From the NCBI GenBank assembly GCA_003439945.1, contig QVRM01002104.1:202501-266500 (forward strand): DNA of 64,000 nt, read 5' to 3'. Both the position numbers and the translations under genes were made by a program. The notes below the pieces were generated by a model. That model did no database searches and was not told the origin of the DNA. It was given only the letters and a program-made list of their open reading frames with translations. Shown piece after piece: positions 34,656 to 45,645 of this stretch; the stretch's first letter is position 1; each line of letters begins with the position of its first letter. This DNA comes from Dermanyssus gallinae. Taxonomy: Eukaryota > Arthropoda > Arachnida > Mesostigmata > Dermanyssidae.

Positions 34656-35811
34656 CCCGGTCTTCTATTGTTGTGCAGCTTTCGAGGTTTGAAGAACTCG
34701 GGGCAAAGAAAATAAGTTTTCCTATGGAGGTGAAGACGTGGAAAGTCTTGTTAGAGAGAGAGATGAAAAGTTATAAAGTAGTTTTCTGCCTTTTTTTTTC
34801 CTACATAGTTTGTGGAAAATCTCTTGTTTGCGGGAGAACCAGGTCAACAGCATTGAAGGAAACCGATTACCACCGGCGTGGTTCGGAGGAAAATTCTGCC
34901 ACAACGGAAGACAACTTCACTAGGCTTGCGTAGCAAAAAGCTAATACCCAGATTAAGGAAAGTCATGAAAAGTCGATATTTTACGTTAACGCCTTTTCAT
35001 GAAAAATCGTAAAAACTTTCCATTGCAACCAGAAATGTACGTCCGAAAGACCACTCTCACGCAATAGCAAATTTAATGCCCATCATTTTCGCATCAAGGT
35101 GATGGTGCTGCGTTATGTAGTTGTCAAGTCACTAAGCGTTTTCGACAGTCATAGTTGTTATGTTTTACGTGCAAGTTTTCACGTTCAGAACCGTAAAAAT
35201 TTGCCAAGGCGTTTCCGCCCCCTCCTTCCACTAAGAAAATTCATTCTCTTGTTGAGTTCTACCAAACCTCAAAATATGTACCTAACTTTCTCATACGCCC
35301 TATGGAAATATACATGCCTTCGCTTTCGATATGGCTATCGAAAAAGCTTAGTGACTTGACAACTACGTAACGCAGCACCATCACCTTGACACGAAAATGA
35401 TGGGCATTCAATTTGCTATTGCCTGAGAGTGGTCTTTCGGACGTACATTTTTGGTCGCAATGGAAACATTTTACGATTTTTCATGAAAAGGCGTTAACAT
35501 AAAATATCGACTTTTCATGACTTTCCTTAATCTGGGTATTAGCTTTTTGCTACGCAAGCTAGTGAAGTGTCTTTCGTTGTGCAGAATTTTCCTCCGAACA
35601 CGCCGGTGTAATCGGTTCCTTGACTAGTTCTCCCGCAAACAGAGATTTCGCACAACTATGTAGGAAAAAAAGGCAGAAAAACTACTTTTATAAACTTCAC
35701 TCTCTCTCCTAAACAAGACGTTTCCACGTCTTTCCCCCATAGGGAAAACTTATTTTCTTGCCAAGTTCTATCAAACCTCGAAATGCGTGCACAACAATAT
35801 GAATGACCCTG
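34656..35811. mobile_element. Foldback element with about 480-bp inverted arms
   Basis: The left arm (34656-35145) and right arm (35338-35811) are reverse complements at roughly 90 percent by eye and are separated by 192 bp. Shared blocks include AAGCTAATACCCAGATTAAG, the stretch around GTCCGAAAGACCACTCTCA, and the outer word TTGTTGTGCA. The ends read CCCGGTC.. on the left and CAGGGTCATTC.. on the right arm's strand, and both abut TATATA. That fits insertion at a TA dinucleotide, as for Tc1/mariner-type non-autonomous elements. No transposase is encoded. It lies 290 bp after the exon 4 donor, probably in the following intron. Confidence 0.82.
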
Positions 35812-36590
35812 TATATATATATATATATAAAAATATTTATATATATATGTATATATTCGATGTAGTGTATTTTTCGAAGACATTTCTCTCCATTGTCTTA
35901 TTTTAGCCGCACTGCATCTAAACATGTGTTGCAGTACGCTATTGACGCGCTAGGCGAGATGTATATTAGAACATGTTGATTGAAGTGCCTGGGTAAGTGC
36001 TCAGCAACTTTTGCGCAAATAGCCCAGATTATTTAATTTTCCTATACTTACTTACTCTGATCCCCGTTAAGCATTTTTTTTTCTTTTCGAACAAATATAG
36101 GCTGTCAGGAATAGATGATCACATTAGAAACCGTAATTTTTAATATTATTTTCTTTTTTCGTTGGCCTGGCTACTTTGAAAGCTTCTGGTGTCTTGTTTG
36201 TCGTGCCTGTTATCCGTGCTACATTTTGCGTGGGTTTTACTAAAATTATCTGGGCTACGTAGGGCTTGAGCGCCTGCCCTAAAGTAGCGAGTTTCCATAT
36301 ATCTCTTTTGTCGGTGGGTTCAAGTAACACCTCGGAAGCCACCCGCAATATCCAATTGGAAATAGATAGTCCACTCTCGGAAATCCTGTCTTTGTCAGCT
36401 GGTACGCGCGCCGCTTCATTCGACAGCCACCTTGTTGGGCAAGGCCACTATCTCACCCATTCATCCATGAACCGAAGAGAGTCTTCGAAGCTTTTGTTGA
36501 GTGAGGTTTTTAAAGTTTTGGTTGTTCTTAAAAAACATGCCATCGCAGAGCCATAGGTAGCAGCTGTAGAATGCTACTTTATCTCTCTCT
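35812..36590. other. Unassigned sequence
   Basis: Starts with a TA tract (35812-35849). Frames at 36124-36556 overlap on both strands and are not recognised. Confidence 0.35.
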
Positions 36591-36594
36591 CTCT

Positions 36595-36700
36595 CTCTTT
36601 GTGACGTGGCTCCATCGCGTCAGGTATGAGATTACGTACACCATTTGCCATGTGTCCCCCTTTGCCGCAACTGGAGCATCGCTTACCAAGGGGACGAGGG
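36595..36700 (-). mobile_element. Possible retroelement zinc-knuckle relic
   Basis: The minus-strand peptide KRCSSCGKGGHMANGV has C-x2-C-x4-H-x4 with the last cysteine replaced by valine, the CCHC knuckle pattern of retroelement gag or ORF1 proteins. Neighbouring sequence is too decayed to confirm an element. Confidence 0.35.
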
Positions 36701-37878
36701 CATCTTTATTTACAGTTTTCGTAAGCCAGACTCTGGAACTTCAGCTACCGCTCTATTCCATGTGTAACTTACCCATGATTAGGGCATTTTTCTTGCTTCT
36801 TTCCTGTAATTTCCGCTATAATGGCAAAAATAACTACCAGTGTCAGTGCAGTTAGTACTAGTAGTAGTATTATTGTTATTATTAGTATTAACCATTATTA
36901 CTGCGAGATATTATTGCGAAGTAGTCGCATTCAGAAAATGTCATTTAGCGATGACTGATTTTTTTAGTTCGAGGTTCAATAACTTAAAATATTTCCATTA
37001 CGCCTATATATTATATCATATCTTATAGAGCGCAAACATTCAGGATGATGCGAGTCCTACTGGGATACAAACTACATTTTTGGGATTAAGTTTGGTACCA
37101 CTCCAATACTTGTTCCAGTCGTGGTTGCCACAAAATTAATATTTAAGACCGGACATGACAGAAGTGATTATATACGCACAGCTACGATTTTGTCCTGATT
37201 TTTATTTATATCACTCGTCGGCGTTCACTCGACTTAAGCAGTACCATGCCATTGCGGAAATAACACGCATGATATAATACTTCGCAAAATAGCTTCGCAC
37301 ATCTTGCGAAGCTATATCTGATCCGCCGCATTAATTTCACAAATATTAGTATTTTTACTGTCACGCCAAAACAAATGTTTCATGCTTCCTTCATCCCAAC
37401 GGGAAAAATGCTTACCCTAACGGGTTTTCTGATGCCCTAAATGAAGTACTAAGGTGCTTCTAATATGCTTGATCGCAAGTTAGATCCCAAGCGTGGGAAT
37501 CTATCTTGTGCTCGAATACGCCAGGAATGTTTAGGAATACGCATTTGGAAAAAAATGTCGCATTTTGGTGGGTTTTCTTCTTAGCCATTTCACGCTAATA
37601 CAATAATATGTTGGTTGGTCAAAAAAACTTGCAAGTGCAACAGTTCTGAACAAAGCCAGAGAAGTTTCACCAAAGGGCGAAAACGAGTATAAGACCCTTT
37701 GACTCTTGGAATATCGCAAATTGCTTGGAAACTTCTACATAAGAGAAACGATATTTTCTCTAGCCTTCTAAAGTACTTGCCTAAAGCGTAGTTTATGGAT
37801 ATAAGCCACATACACCCGAAGGAGTACGCCCGTGGTTGGAAAATGTGTAAGCCCTTAAGGAACAACGCTTAGATCCTG

Positions 37879-37917
<39 letters not shown>

Positions 37918-39050
37918 CACTAAGTGATGGCAACGGCTGCAAAACTATGAGGAGAGGTAGTTCGTTTGCTGCAGCTGTGATAGATTTAAATTTCCGACAT
38001 TTTAACAGCCCCAAGTGGTACGTCTTACACAGTTTCTCCCCGTGTGTCTGTACTACTACAACTACTACAAACTGCATATGCGATAACGGGTCTGTCAATA
38101 AGTCACGCCGTCTGTCGCATTGCACACCGAGGTCTAATGTGATGTTCTTTGTTCTACAACCTGCGTGCTATTATCGTATTTTGGGCCACAGGTCATTCCG
38201 GCGACTTATGGAGTTGCCGGTCGAGCCTCTTTAGCAGGCGTCGCGAGGCTATACGATAGTACGGTAGGCCAGTCTTTGTGACAAGTGGATTAAGTGAACG
38301 TGTTGTTATGTAAATTATATGTCCCGAATAAAGCCGTTGGACAGTGACGCTGGGTCTTACTAGGACGTACTCCGGCGGGGAGAACTTCTGCCCCGACTTG
38401 GTCATCCAAGGTACGGCCTCGATCGTGGGATAGGTACGGCCTCGATCGTGGGATAGACACGACCACTCGTCGCGTCGGAGATGTGAAAAAAAATTGGAGT
38501 AGGCATTCAGGCGCGGTAACGACGAAAGCGTTGCCAGGGTTGGGCGACGATCCTGATTCGGGAGTATTCTGAGAGCTTTCGAGCGTTTACCCAAAACGGC
38601 GCCCGGGTGGTTAGACTGATCCTGGAGACGAGCTTCATTACGTCATATTTATAGCAGGGCATCTGCGTTCAGCGGACTATAGCATATGCAAAAGCGTATG
38701 AAACACGTACACTAGGAGAGCTGAGGACTACCACCACGTGTTCCAGTTCTTCAAGACTAGAACCATCTCACGTTACGTGGTATAAACGTGATGTAGATAT
38801 TATGCAGTGTGTATCGAGGAAGTCCTACAACTCACGCAAACGCGTTCCCCGAGTGGCCTCTAACAGACCAAAAGGTATTGACGATCTCTGAGTGCGGCTC
38901 ATGCTGAAGGCTCTCAATAGGTAGAATCAACTAAACACTCTTCTAAGTCTTTATTGATTGAATTCTATGCTTAGAGTAATCACGAGTCATCTCTGCCAAC
39001 AAGGCTTTACGCTTAAGCGTAGCACCCTGGAAATTTTCCCCATTCTAGTA
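36700..39050. other. Unassigned AT-rich DNA with small repeats
   Basis: Contains a (TA)n array at 37881-37914 and an exact 23-bp tandem duplication at about 38410-38455 (unit starting GGTACGGCCTCGATCG). Minus-strand frames of 91 and 133 codons at 37590-37865 and 38193-38594 have no recognised motif. Confidence 0.35.
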
Positions 39051-39059
39051 GTCCGAATT

Positions 39060-39800
39060 TGCCTGAGACTGCCCCTATTATTATTACTGTTATTAGTATA
39101 CCGTGCCATCAGTGGCCTCAAACTTGGCATTTCCATGTTTGAGAAAGAGGAAAGTTTGTGTGGTGGAACTGTGGATGAGCGCGGCCTGCACCGGCTTAGT
39201 TGCACTAAGCTGGCCGGGCTTGCGCAGGGCCACCACGCTGCCATCAATAACATCACTCGGACGCGCTTTCCGACAAACCGCGTCACGCTGGAGCCTGATC
39301 TACTGCAAAAGGGACAAGGGACAACAAGCGTCGACCGGATGGCCTTACCAGCCGAGACTGGCACCATGATCGGCCGCTGGCCTGGGTCGTCACTGTCTCC
39401 GACACGTACGCTCTCGGCTATCGTGCACTAGCCAACGCGGGCGTCTGCCACATTATCCACCCACGGGATATGCACAAACGGCGCCTATACGCGCATCTTC
39501 TTGAGGACCTCGTTGTGACGGTGTTCGGCCTCGAGTCATCTAGCGTTTGAGGCAAGGACGCCCTCAAACTGACAAAAGAGCTTAGGAAGAAGCTCTTCGA
39601 GGCCACAGCGGAGCCAAGATCGACCGCGTTCCCTCGACAGAGAGTGTCATTAGAATTACAGAGAGACAACGCCTAGATGATGTTGAGTTATCAGCGAAAC
39701 TCAAGCAATAAGAATAATATAAGCAATATTGTAGATGTTATATAAGTAATATATGTATTAATAATTGTGATACACGTTTATATTGATATAATAAACTCTT
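39060..39800 (+). mobile_element. Endonuclease-type LINE C-terminal fragment, plus strand
   Basis: Plus-strand peptides follow the order of the minus-strand LINE tails nearby. CGGTVDERGLHRLSC (near 39165) is the zinc finger, then LAWVVTVSDTYALGYRALA (near 39375), the region that reads LVWDATVS in the other copies, and last FPRQRVSLELQRDNA (near 39630), the QRLSL.VQRGNA tail. Stops and frameshifts are present. It ends in AT-rich 3' sequence next to the (TTA)n tract and faces the next LINE tail to tail. Confidence 0.6.
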
Positions 39801-39810
39801 GTTCAAAAAT

Positions 39811-39838
39811 TATTTTTATTATTATTATTTATTACATG
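39811..39838. repeat. (TTA)n tract at LINE 3' end
   Basis: TTATTATTATT run at the shared 3' boundary of two oppositely oriented LINE copies. Confidence 0.8.
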
Positions 39839-40663
39839 TTAAACAATGCTACATTTGTGAGGTCTGAACGTATTATTGCAAAGCTTTTTAAATATTATTA
39901 TTATTTATTACATGTTAAACAATGTTACAGTTGTGAGGTCTGAACGTATTATTGCAAAGTTTTTTAAAGAATTAGTTCACTCCATGGCGCCTAAAATAGA
40001 TGCCGCGTTCCCTCTGCAAACGGCCAAGGACAACGCTTGCCTCAAGAATTGACCCTCTCTTCGGTCGTTTGTGACCTCCTGAATTCGCTTACTTAAATCT
40101 TTGAGAAATGCCTCGGTTCCCTTGCTGATTGGTCCTAGTGTCTCCATGGCAATAGGCACAAAAATATATCTTGTTTCCAGTCCAGCATATTTAACCCGTT
40201 TTCTGGCGTCCGCGTGATTTGCTATCCACCCCGGCTGTGGTGTAAATAGGAAGCCGCGGTTGTGCACGAAACCATTGCATCCCAAGCTAGGGACTTCCCA
40301 TGTGACCATAATACAATGGTCACCCCATCAGGTCTTTCTTCGCCAGCGGACACTAAACCTCTCGATTCAAGTGTAGATGGTATACCGGCTTTCCTAAGGG
40401 AACTTATGATCACACCGTTTAGTTCAGCATGTCTGGACCATCTACCGGCGCTCTTTGGGCAACTCAGTGGGTGTAGGCCACTGGAATCTACCATCTCCCC
40501 ACACAGTTTGCACCGAAACGGCTCGCAGACGCTAGAGCCGATTCTAAGTGCTGACATCATGCGAAAAGAGTTGGGATCCAGCATGGTGCCGAGCTGAGGC
40601 GAGGGTAAGGCTTTAAGCCAACCCCCACTGAAGTTATTTTGTGCCGCTAAGAATACGGCGCGG
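39820..40663 (-). mobile_element. 5'-truncated restriction-like-endonuclease LINE, copy 1
   Basis: On the minus strand the element starts directly after a (TAA)n tract. It encodes RAVFLAAKNNFSGGWLKAL, then FRCKLCGEMVDSSGLHPLSC (a C-x2-C..H..C finger), RPDGVTIVLWSHGKSLAWDA (PD followed about 15 residues later by D, as in restriction-like endonucleases of R2/R4-type LINEs), YIFVPIAMETLGPISKG and last FLRQALSLAVCRGNAASILG. A frameshift lies near 40225. The 3' tail has a 76-bp tandem duplication and ends in TAATAATAATAA. In living elements this domain nicks the target for reverse transcription. Confidence 0.68.
39835..39986. repeat. 76-bp tandem duplication of the LINE 3' end
   Basis: CATGTTAAACAATG at 39835 recurs at 39911 with the following sequence (GTGAGGTCTGAACGTATTAT) and its own short TTA run. 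Confidence 0.85.
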
Positions 40664-40690
40664 TTATTATTATTATTATTATTATTAGTT
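40664..40690. repeat. (TTA)n tract at LINE 5' end
   Basis: Eight TTA units immediately beside the truncated 5' end of LINE copy 1. Confidence 0.9.
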
Positions 40691-40694
40691 TTTT

Positions 40695-42107
40695 CCTACT
40701 ATTGTGGGTTCCAAACGTGCATCCGCCTAGGCTCACTCCGAACCCCACTTCATAGGGCCGACGATAGCGGCGCTTCGCGTACGTCAGATGCCACTACATT
40801 TGTCGGGCCGCCTAGTATACCACCCAGATATCACACATTGAGTAGACTAAACATGCAGGACCCCAATCCTGAGATTCATAAACTAAATAAGGCGGGCCCA
40901 GTCGAATCCTCCTGTTGCACTTCGCTGGCTGAAAAAGAGACCCACTCTCTCCACAGGACAGCAGTTTTGAGTTGCCGTAGCTCTACTACGCTAAGCAAAA
41001 CATTTCTAGAAGTTTCGATTTAACTTTACTAAGAAAAACATCGCGCGATGGCGTTGAAGGCGTTTCGTAAATCTAAATTTACCAAGGCTCGTGGGAAGCT
41101 CCTCTATCACTGTAAAAGCCCGAGGTGCGTGTGTTGCAGCTTCAGTTTTGCTTTTTACCGAAACGCCAACCTGGTGAAGAGTCACGGCCTTCTCAAATGC
41201 CGCCCTGCTTATGGCAATCGAGCAGTGCTGAAACGAGAAAATATTTTTCCAAGGGAGGTTGCTCAAGGTTGATCAAGCGGTCTCTGACATAAGCAAGGGG
41301 CGCTTGTTCTTAAGTTTTTGATTAATGCGGTCGTCTGACAATGTGAAAGATTCTGTAGAAAGTATAGTGCCTGAGACGGAGCGGACCTTTTATTTAGTTA
41401 ACTTGCGTTCTGCCCCTACGGTAATCTGACGCTAGGTGAGGTGATCTTTGCGGGACTGCGGGGTAGTCAGAGAGATTATTCAGCGTTCTCCATTGGGAAT
41501 CTATTATGTATGTTCTTTCTAATTACTTGGCAGAATGTGCTATTGTTGCTTTTTAGCTCTGGAAGATGCATCATGAATGTCGGCAAGGTCATTAATTAGA
41601 CCAGGATGTAGCGTCTAATCTCGAGTTGAAGTGGGGTTCCGCGTAGACTGGAAACGCCGGTTAAGTATTGTTTTCGATCACCGATATCATTAGGGCCGTA
41701 CCAGCCTCAGATTCCGGAAATTTCGTCACCTTTGCAAACGTGAGATTTTTTCTAGCCAAAGTGGTAGCCATGGTCGTAATCACTTTCCTAATTATTATGA
41801 TGCCATCGATAATCTGAGAGGCATGCGTTGGCTTTAGATGAGCGTTTCCGAGGCGGCTGGCTCGGTGAGCGAAGATGGCGTCCACATATTACTAAGCATG
41901 AGTCGATTTTAAAGCGTGATTCTACAGGTCCAAAAAACGCGGTCAAGGGGTTCGACAGTAGGAACCATTGATATTTTGGGCTTTACTTTATAAGCATATC
42001 TAACTCATCCACACTCTAATCTAAATTATCGTCCTTCTTCTTCTTCTTTCCCCTCCTCTCCTGCTCTCCGTATCGACTGCGTATCGTGTGGATAATGCTT
42101 TGTCCAG
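40695..42107. other. Unassigned sequence
   Basis: Small frames at 41006-41272 and 41661-41885 are not recognised. No repeats of note. Confidence 0.35.
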
Positions 42108-42356
42108 ATCTTATGCATTAAGGATGGCATGCGTGAACGTGCAGCCTGGAAGCGCGTCAACTGTAACCAGGAACTTCCCGCGGGCACTCTGTCATCCGAT
42201 GGTCTCGTCCTAGCTCGTGAGATTCTTCGAAGGCCCACCAGGATTAGGGCCGTAGGCGCCGTGAAGCCTAAGGCCTGGTTAAAAACCGCTCACGGGAAAG
42301 AGCTCATGGAATTTCCACTCTACGATATTCTTGTCAAGCGCTCTCCTAGACACTGA
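42108..42356 (+). CDS. Candidate terminal exon of unknown protein
   Basis: The acceptor-like AATGCTTTGTCCAG at 42094-42107 is followed by 82 open codons in phase 0, ending in TGA at 42354-42356. AATAAA follows at 42401. The peptide is basic and non-repetitive (AAWKRVNCNQELPAGTLSSD, LVLAREILRRPTRIRAVG, ELMEFPLYDILVKR) and GC-richer than its surroundings. Phase 0 would fit the open end of the chitin-binding gene at 34366, but 7.7 kb and several retroelements lie between. An internal ATG at 42129 could instead start a 75-residue protein. I do not recognise a family. Confidence 0.38.
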   Translation: MLCIKDGMRERAAWKRVNCNQELPAGTLSSDGLVLAREILRRPTRIRAVGAVKPKAWLKTAHGKELMEFPLYDILVKRSPRH

Positions 42357-42400
42357 CAAGCAATTTGAGTTACTTTAAAAGGCCTGCTTCTCAAAAAATT

Positions 42401-42406
42401 AATAAA
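42401..42406 (+). terminator. Polyadenylation signal AATAAA
   Basis: Canonical hexamer 45 bp after the stop of the candidate exon at 42108-42356. It lies in AT-rich DNA, so chance occurrence is possible. Confidence 0.4.
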
Positions 42407-42450
42407 ATCATTATTACCCACATGCTTTGCAGCAGTATGTTGCTGTCCTT

Positions 42451-42451
<1 letters not shown>

Positions 42452-42515
<64 letters not shown>

Positions 42516-42516
42516 T
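42452..42516. repeat. (TTA)n tract at 3' end of LINE copy 2
   Basis: About 20 TTA units with one AGT interruption, directly adjoining the LINE tail. Confidence 0.95.
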
Positions 42517-43790
42517 AAATGTTACAATTGTGAGGTGTGAACGTGTACTCCTTGTCTTCTCCTAACTCCTAAATATTATTCTATGGAACCGACAATACAG
42601 CCGGCGTTTCCTCGGCACACAGCAAGCGACAGCAGTTGCCGTAGAAACTCGCCTTCGCGCCGATTCCCTGTGAGATCTGTAATCCGTTGGCCCAGCTCAC
42701 TGATGAATCTCTTGGTTCCCTTGCTTACCGGGCCCATTGTTTTCATCGATATTGGCACTACGATATAACTTGTCTCCAGTTCTTGGTACTTGCGTTTCTT
42801 CCCATTATCTGCGCGCTCGGCAACCCATCCGGCTTCTAGTGAACTGTGGCGTATATACGAGGGAGCCACTGTACAGGACACTGTAGCATCCCATACCAAG
42901 CCTCTGCCGTTAGCCCATAGCGGAATTGTTACACCGTCAGGTCTTTTGTCGTCATGAAGTCCTAATCTGGGCTCGAGCGTGCTTGGTATACCAGGTCTGC
43001 GTAAGGCTCTTCTTATAATTGCATTGATTTCAGCGTGTCTTGAAACTCTACCATGGCTTTTGATGCAGCTTCTTAGCTGACGACAAAAGACCTGACGGTG
43101 TAACAATTCCGCTATGGGCTAACGGCAGAGGCTTGGTATGGGATGCTACAGTGTCCTGTACAGTGGCTCCCTCGTATATACGCCACAGTTCACTAGAAGC
43201 GGGATGGGATAGGGTGAAGTCCATCCTCAGTTACTGTGGTACCACATGCGCGGCAACTGTATGGATTGCAAACCGGGGCACCTATTCGAAGAGCTGTTAC
43301 CATGCGGAATGAGGTGTTGTCCAGCATGGTTCCCAGCTGCGGGGAAGGGAGACACTTTAGAAAGCCTCCACTAAATGTGTCCCGTGCTGCCAGAAAGACA
43401 GCTTTTTCCACTGGAGATTGGAAACTGTCTAACAGCTCTCTAGCTGCAGTGCTGCATCTGTAGGAGTCCAATGTATGCTGTGTGGGACGTTCTGGCCAGG
43501 GGCCTGGTCCAATTGTTTGTCTAGCTATCAGCTCTGCAGCGTCTTTGGCTCTTGTGATTCCTTGGCGGATGTCTGGTTCGACCAATGTTTTTGCGAGTTT
43601 ACCAAATTCCAATAGAGACGCGGCATAGCACATGGGAGCCAGCTCCGCCGCTGATCTAATTTTAATCTAAGTCCTCCTTCGGCATTTGGAAGGGTTGCTC
43701 TTTTCCAAATGTTATCATGCAGGGCGACGTTTAATACCTCACCTAAAATGCTTCTTGCGGTATCGTCGTAAGCTTGAAGATCTTCGTGAC
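42517..43790 (-). mobile_element. 5'-truncated restriction-like-endonuclease LINE, copy 2
   Basis: On the minus strand it begins with HEDLQAYDDTARSILGEVL just inside a (TTA)n tract. Then come EKAVFLAARDTFSGGFLKCL, YSCRACGTTVTEDGLHP (zinc finger), RPDGVTIPLWANGRGLVWDA (PD..D endonuclease motif), YIVVPISMKTMGPVSKG and LLSLAVCRGNAGCIVGSIE. The 3' tail shares CACCTCACAA.TGTAACATT with copy 1. The coding order is broken at about 43079-43198 by an inverted copy of part of the endonuclease region, so the product cannot work. Confidence 0.7.
42839..43198. repeat. Inverted duplication of 120 bp inside LINE copy 2
   Basis: Bases 42839-42958 recur as the reverse complement at 43079-43198, nearly without mismatch, with 120 bp between them. 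The duplicated part covers the endonuclease PD..D region and displaces part of the zinc-finger coding sequence. Confidence 0.85.

Positions 43791-43862
<72 letters not shown>
43791..43862. repeat. (TTA)n tract at 5' end of LINE copy 2
   Basis: About 24 pure TTA units. The polyasparagine stretch in the minus-strand frame is this tract. Confidence 0.97.
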
Positions 43863-43863
<1 letters not shown>

Positions 43864-44122
43864 AGTTGGTTTACTTACTATTTGGATTAATGCTTTGTTT
43901 ATAAATGTGTGCGTTGCATTTTTGTGTTCAGAGGGCCAGTGAATTTCACGTACAATAACGGTACTCGTCATAACAGGTCAAGAGTTTCTCGACGATTCAA
44001 AAATTCACTTGTGCATTAAAGAAAACTGTAATATTTACGTATTTTATATATCTTGGAAAAATACATTTAGGTGTGGGATTCTCACCAATCTTGCCCTAAG
44101 GGCCCGGGCCGCTTGACCGTTA

Positions 44123-44198
<76 letters not shown>

Positions 44199-45029
44199 TA
44201 TAAATATATAAATATATATATAGAGAGAGAGAGAACAGTGGCCGCAAAAAAACGCTTTAAACAATGATTGGATCGGTAACTAGATAAATATGAACAATGA
44301 ATGGCAGAGTGACTAGTATTTGGAGGACGAGTTGCTGAGCCGTGTTGTGAATATTGACGGGCTTACCGTCAGATTCCAGCCTCCTACTTTATCTGGTGAT
44401 TATGGCTCCGTTTTTAGCAATTCTTCGCACGTTATATGGTGCCCAACTAATTGCTATTTGAATTCTCACATGTCTACTATATATAATACAATAAAACGTA
44501 TTTTTGTGTGAAGATCCGTGAGATAACTGATATCTAACAATGGCTGCGTAAGCCTCCACAGAAATCATCCTCCAAGAATATAACCAGAAGCTACCCTTGT
44601 AGCGTCTGGTCGCCGCTCATTATGAGTCAAGTAAAGTCAAATGCAATTTTGTTATGGAGCTGCCCTGACGCAAAAAGTATTTGGAGTCGAAATATCCCGT
44701 CAACCACGCCAGTTTTTTGTAGTTAACTTATAAACAGCCTAACTTGTGATTTTACATATTATATTATTTTTAGTCAAACGCTTTGTTAAAATAAGAACGC
44801 AGTGGAATTCCTCCCTCCTGTTATGACGAGGTTCCTAAACTAATCAAGCTATTTGAACGCGCTGGTTTAATTACAACGTTTCAAGAGATGATGCAAGCTA
44901 TTTATGGTACACGGAAACACTCGTAATGGACTACCGTGGCAAGGGCATGCCAATGTGGTAGAGACGTTTTCCACTGAAGCCTGACAACCCGTCAGCCTCG
45001 ACAGCCATGACTATCTCGGCTTTGATCCA
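43863..45029. other. Unassigned sequence with (TA)n array
   Basis: A TA array covers 44125-44221, followed by GAGAGAGAGA. A 63-codon frame at 44320-44511 is not recognised. Confidence 0.4.
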
Positions 45030-45645
45030 ATTCCTGGACCGTCAACGTATAGTTTCGTTTCTTGCACTTTGTTTAATGCTGCTCGTAAAATAAATAAGTT
45101 TTCTTGTGATTCGCTTCTCCAGTACTGCCTATTGCACTCTCCGAACATTATATGCATATATGAAACTTGGGCGTCTGCAGAAACAATATCATCGGCAGAG
45201 CTGTCACTGGAGGGCGGTTACTCCGAATTGAAGAACAGTATGGGGCGCTGTGGAGGCGGAGTATGTATACTTTGCAAGCCTGAACTGGGGTGCTGCGACA
45301 TCGGCATCGGCGATACTTGTGCTGAGGTTGTCGCCCTCGACGTGCTACGCGGGACCGATCAATATTATCGGGTAATATGTGCTTATTTTTCTCCAACCGG
45401 TTCTTCTGCCCAGCTAGCGCAACGAGTGCGCATATTGTGCGACACCTTAGATGATTTACTTCAAGTCAGCTGGCTCGTCATTTTGACCAATGACTACAAT
45501 CAACCTGGAATAGACTGAACCACAGGGGGCCTAAACTTTTCTACAGAAACTATGAAGCACATATTCAGCTCCATCTGTTGCTTTGCTGGACTTGTGCAAC
45601 ATGTTACGTCTCCCACGCGGGGACAGAATATACTGGATTTGCTAC
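45030..45645 (+). mobile_element. CR1-like LINE endonuclease domain (5' part)
   Basis: From about 45030 the frame reads into SPNIICIYETWAS, GRCGGGVCILCK, CAEVVALDVL, YRVICAYFSPTGSSAQLAQR and LVILTNDYNQPGID. These are ordered motifs of an AP-type endonuclease (ETW, the GGV block, the Y.SP block and the GDxN-like NDYNQP). TGA replaces the Trp codon after GID (about 45516), and a second frame continues QHVTSPTRGQNILDLLL up to the LTR element insertion at 45646. The second half lies after 48504. CR1-type is the best guess by motif style. Confidence 0.65.

Noticed and set aside
43528..43971. Protein with a long polyasparagine run
   Set aside because: The run is the (TTA)n tract at the end of a LINE copy; the two sides are a LINE and unrelated flank.
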